Origin: Streptomyces sp. Act143
GTDB lineage: Bacteria > Actinomycetota > Actinomycetes > Streptomycetales > Streptomycetaceae
Length of the DNA: 64,000 nucleotides
Assembly: GCF_003143935.1 (NCBI RefSeq)
Contig: NZ_QFRX01000001.1
Location: 5,457,393 to 5,521,392 of the forward strand
Reading direction: 5' to 3'
This document shows positions 62,740 through 64,000 of this stretch, one piece after another. The translations under genes and the position numbers were made by a program. Below the pieces are notes generated by a model, which worked only from the letters and a program-made list of their open reading frames with translations, ran no database searches and had not been told where the DNA came from. Numbering within the stretch: the first letter of the stretch is position 1; each line of letters opens with the position of its first letter.

Positions 62740-63224
62740 GACGACGAGCGTGCCACAGCCTCGATGGCCTCCGGGACACGATCCTGCGCCAGCTCGGGCC
62801 GCGGGTGCGGCTTGGCCTTCTGCAGGACGCTCGCCGTCTCCTTCATCGACGCGGCGGTCTTCTGCGCGCCGCCGCCCTGCTTCGCCTTCTTCGCGAAGAC
62901 CACGCCGATCAGCGCGAGCAGGCCCGCGATGAGGACGTTCGCCGCGAAGGACAGCAGGAAGCAGACCGCGAGGTTCCAGTCGCTCCAGGTGCGGATGCCG
63001 TACGCCAGGGCGAAGTTCAGCATCGGCAGCGAGAACACCAGTACCGCGCCGGCCACCATGAACGCGCCGCCGCTCGTCGCGCCGCGCTTCACGTCCCGCT
63101 TGAGCTGCGCCTTGGCCAGTGCGATCTCGTCATGCACCAGCGCGGACATCTCGGTCGTCGCCGAGGCGAACAGCTGGCCGATGCTGCGTTCGGCGCCGAC
63201 CGGGCTGCCGTCGGGTGCGCTCAT
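62736..63224 (-). CDS. Actinobacterial holin-X (phage holin family) protein
   Basis: 162 aa: a charged N-terminus (SIGQLFASATTEMSALVHDE, IALAKAQLKRDVKRG), two membrane helices (GGAFMVAGAVLVFSLPMLNF and LAVCFLLSFAANVLIAGLLA) and a basic tail. This matches the holin-X family in name only; no phage genes are nearby. It is the first gene of a unit with the hydrolase. The gap to nhaA holds three copies of a GGACTCTT-like motif (63244-63273). Confidence 0.88.
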   Translation of the reverse strand: MSAPDGSPVGAERSIGQLFASATTEMSALVHDEIALAKAQLKRDVKRGATSGGAFMVAGAVLVFSLPMLNFALAYGIRTWSDWNLAVCFLLSFAANVLIAGLLALIGVVFAKKAKQGGGAQKTAASMKETASVLQKAKPHPRPELAQDRVPEAIEAVARSSS

Positions 63225-63302
63225 CGCGGTCTCCCTAATTCACTGGGACTCTTTGGACTCTTGGGACTCTGTGGGGCATGTCTTTTGTACCGTCCCGTCA
63301 GA

Positions 63303-64000
63303 TCATGCCCGACGGTCGCCCCGCTCGCCTGCCCCGCCCGCCACTTCGGCAAGCCCCGCCCGTTCGGCGGCCTTGAGTTCGGCGATCCGGCGGTGCTCGG
63401 CGGCCTTGTTCTCGTAGATCGTGGCCATCCGCAGGTGGTACGCCGGCTCGTCCTCCTCGTAGATGTCCGGGATGCCGTCGAGGTCGTCGTCGCGTTCCTC
63501 GGCCTCGCACATCCGGCGGTACTTGCCGTTCCGTATCTTCAGCAGCACCGTGGCCAGGGTGGCCGCGATCAGCGAGCCGATCAGCACGGCCGCCTTGACC
63601 TCGTCGGTGAGGGTCGCGTTCCCGTCGAAGGCCAGCTCGCCAATGAGCAGCGACACGGTGAAGCCGATGCCGGCGAGGGTCGCGACGGCGAAGACGTCCG
63701 CCCACTCGAGGTCGTCGCTGAGCGAGGCGCGGGTGAAGCGGGCCGTCAGCCAGGTGCCGCCGAAGATGCCGAGCGCCTTGCCGACGACGAGACCGAGGAC
63801 CACGCCGAGCGTCTCCGGCTTGGTGAACACGTCGCCCACCGCGCCGCCGGAGATCGAGACACCGGCGCTGAACAGCGCGAACAGCGGCACGGCGAGGCCC
63901 GCCGAGAGGGGCCGGACGAGGTGCTCGATGTGCTCGCCGGGGGAGTGCTCCTCGCCCTCGTGGGTGGTGCAGCGCAGCATCAGGCCCATGGCGACGCCCG
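63303..64000 (-). CDS. nhaA: Na+/H+ antiporter NhaA, C-terminal part (5' end outside window)
   Basis: About 232 residues to the stop at 63303; the frame stays open through base 64000. NhaA helices are clear: LVRPLSAGLAVPLFALFSAG, LGVVLGLVVGKALGIFGGTW, and FAVATLAGIGFTVSLLIGEL, the assembly near the catalytic region. A cytoplasmic acidic tail (EAEERDDDLDGIPDIYEEDE) follows. It exchanges Na+ for H+ at the membrane. Confidence 0.92.
   Translation of the reverse strand, partial: GVAMGLMLRCTTHEGEEHSPGEHIEHLVRPLSAGLAVPLFALFSAGVSISGGAVGDVFTKPETLGVVLGLVVGKALGIFGGTWLTARFTRASLSDDLEWADVFAVATLAGIGFTVSLLIGELAFDGNATLTDEVKAAVLIGSLIAATLATVLLKIRNGKYRRMCEAEERDDDLDGIPDIYEEDEPAYHLRMATIYENKAAEHRRIAELKAAERAGLAEVAGGAGERGDRRA

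Noticed and set aside
62736..63224. Holin-like gene as evidence for a prophage
   Set aside because: The holin-X family is common in actinobacterial chromosomes and there are no other phage genes around it.

Overview
The window is high-GC actinobacterial DNA with strong G/C third-position bias, frequent GTG/TTG starts and ATGA/GTGA-coupled operons. WblA, a Crp/nth pair, a MarP-like protease, two ArsA-type ATPases, a Scr1/WhiJ-type XRE-DUF397 pair and tandem NarL-type two-component systems point to a chromosomal core segment of a Streptomyces species. The purA, recR, ask-asd, wblA and crp landmarks are ones I remember from the S. coelicolor SCO35xx-SCO36xx interval. There is no prophage, IS element, CRISPR array or biosynthetic cluster.

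Region 1-9 kb: two tandem paralogous histidine kinase/response regulator pairs, a RibD-like reductase, a three-gene SRPBCC-ArsR-SRPBCC unit facing a VOC/glyoxalase gene across two matching inverted repeats, a cytochrome P450 and two small membrane proteins. Region 9-18 kb: an ABC exporter with a small membrane protein and a frame-broken PH-like gene, its divergent MarR/GbsR regulator, a hemerythrin protein, a diacylglycerol-kinase-like protein, purA with a strong terminator, and an NmrA-type protein. Region 18-27.7 kb: a GntR regulator and class III aminotransferase, a membrane Ser/Thr kinase, a Tat-exported M28 peptidase, a SLATT protein, and ybaB-recR-DUF5063.

Region 27.7-31.1 kb is the most plastic part: an XRE/DUF397 pair with a divergent hypothetical gene, a truncated HTH-like gene fused to an Uma2 remnant, a TauE/SafE exporter and a deleted response regulator. 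Region 31-36 kb: aspartokinase (with a likely internal start for the beta subunit), asd, and an ECF sigma factor with its membrane partner. Region 36-48 kb: SURF1, an S9 peptidase, a double TrkA/RCK protein, a permease pair with a nine-copy heptapeptide repeat, an O-methyltransferase under a perfect palindrome, tRNA-Pro(CGG) with its terminator, a metallophosphoesterase and a GatB/YqeY protein.

Region 48-64 kb: a class A penicillin-binding protein divergent from wblA, two ArsA-like ATPases, RidA, Nudix and MBL enzymes, a nucleotidyltransferase, crp divergent from nth around a Crp-type palindrome, a second Nudix gene, marP, an alpha/beta hydrolase with a duplicated 3' end, a holin-like membrane protein and the 3' part of nhaA.

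No gene block stands out as a clearly new system. The points worth following are operator-like palindromes beside regulators, several decayed genes that open reading frames alone would miss, short tandem repeats at or beside gene 3' ends, and an H1-like basic tail on endonuclease III.
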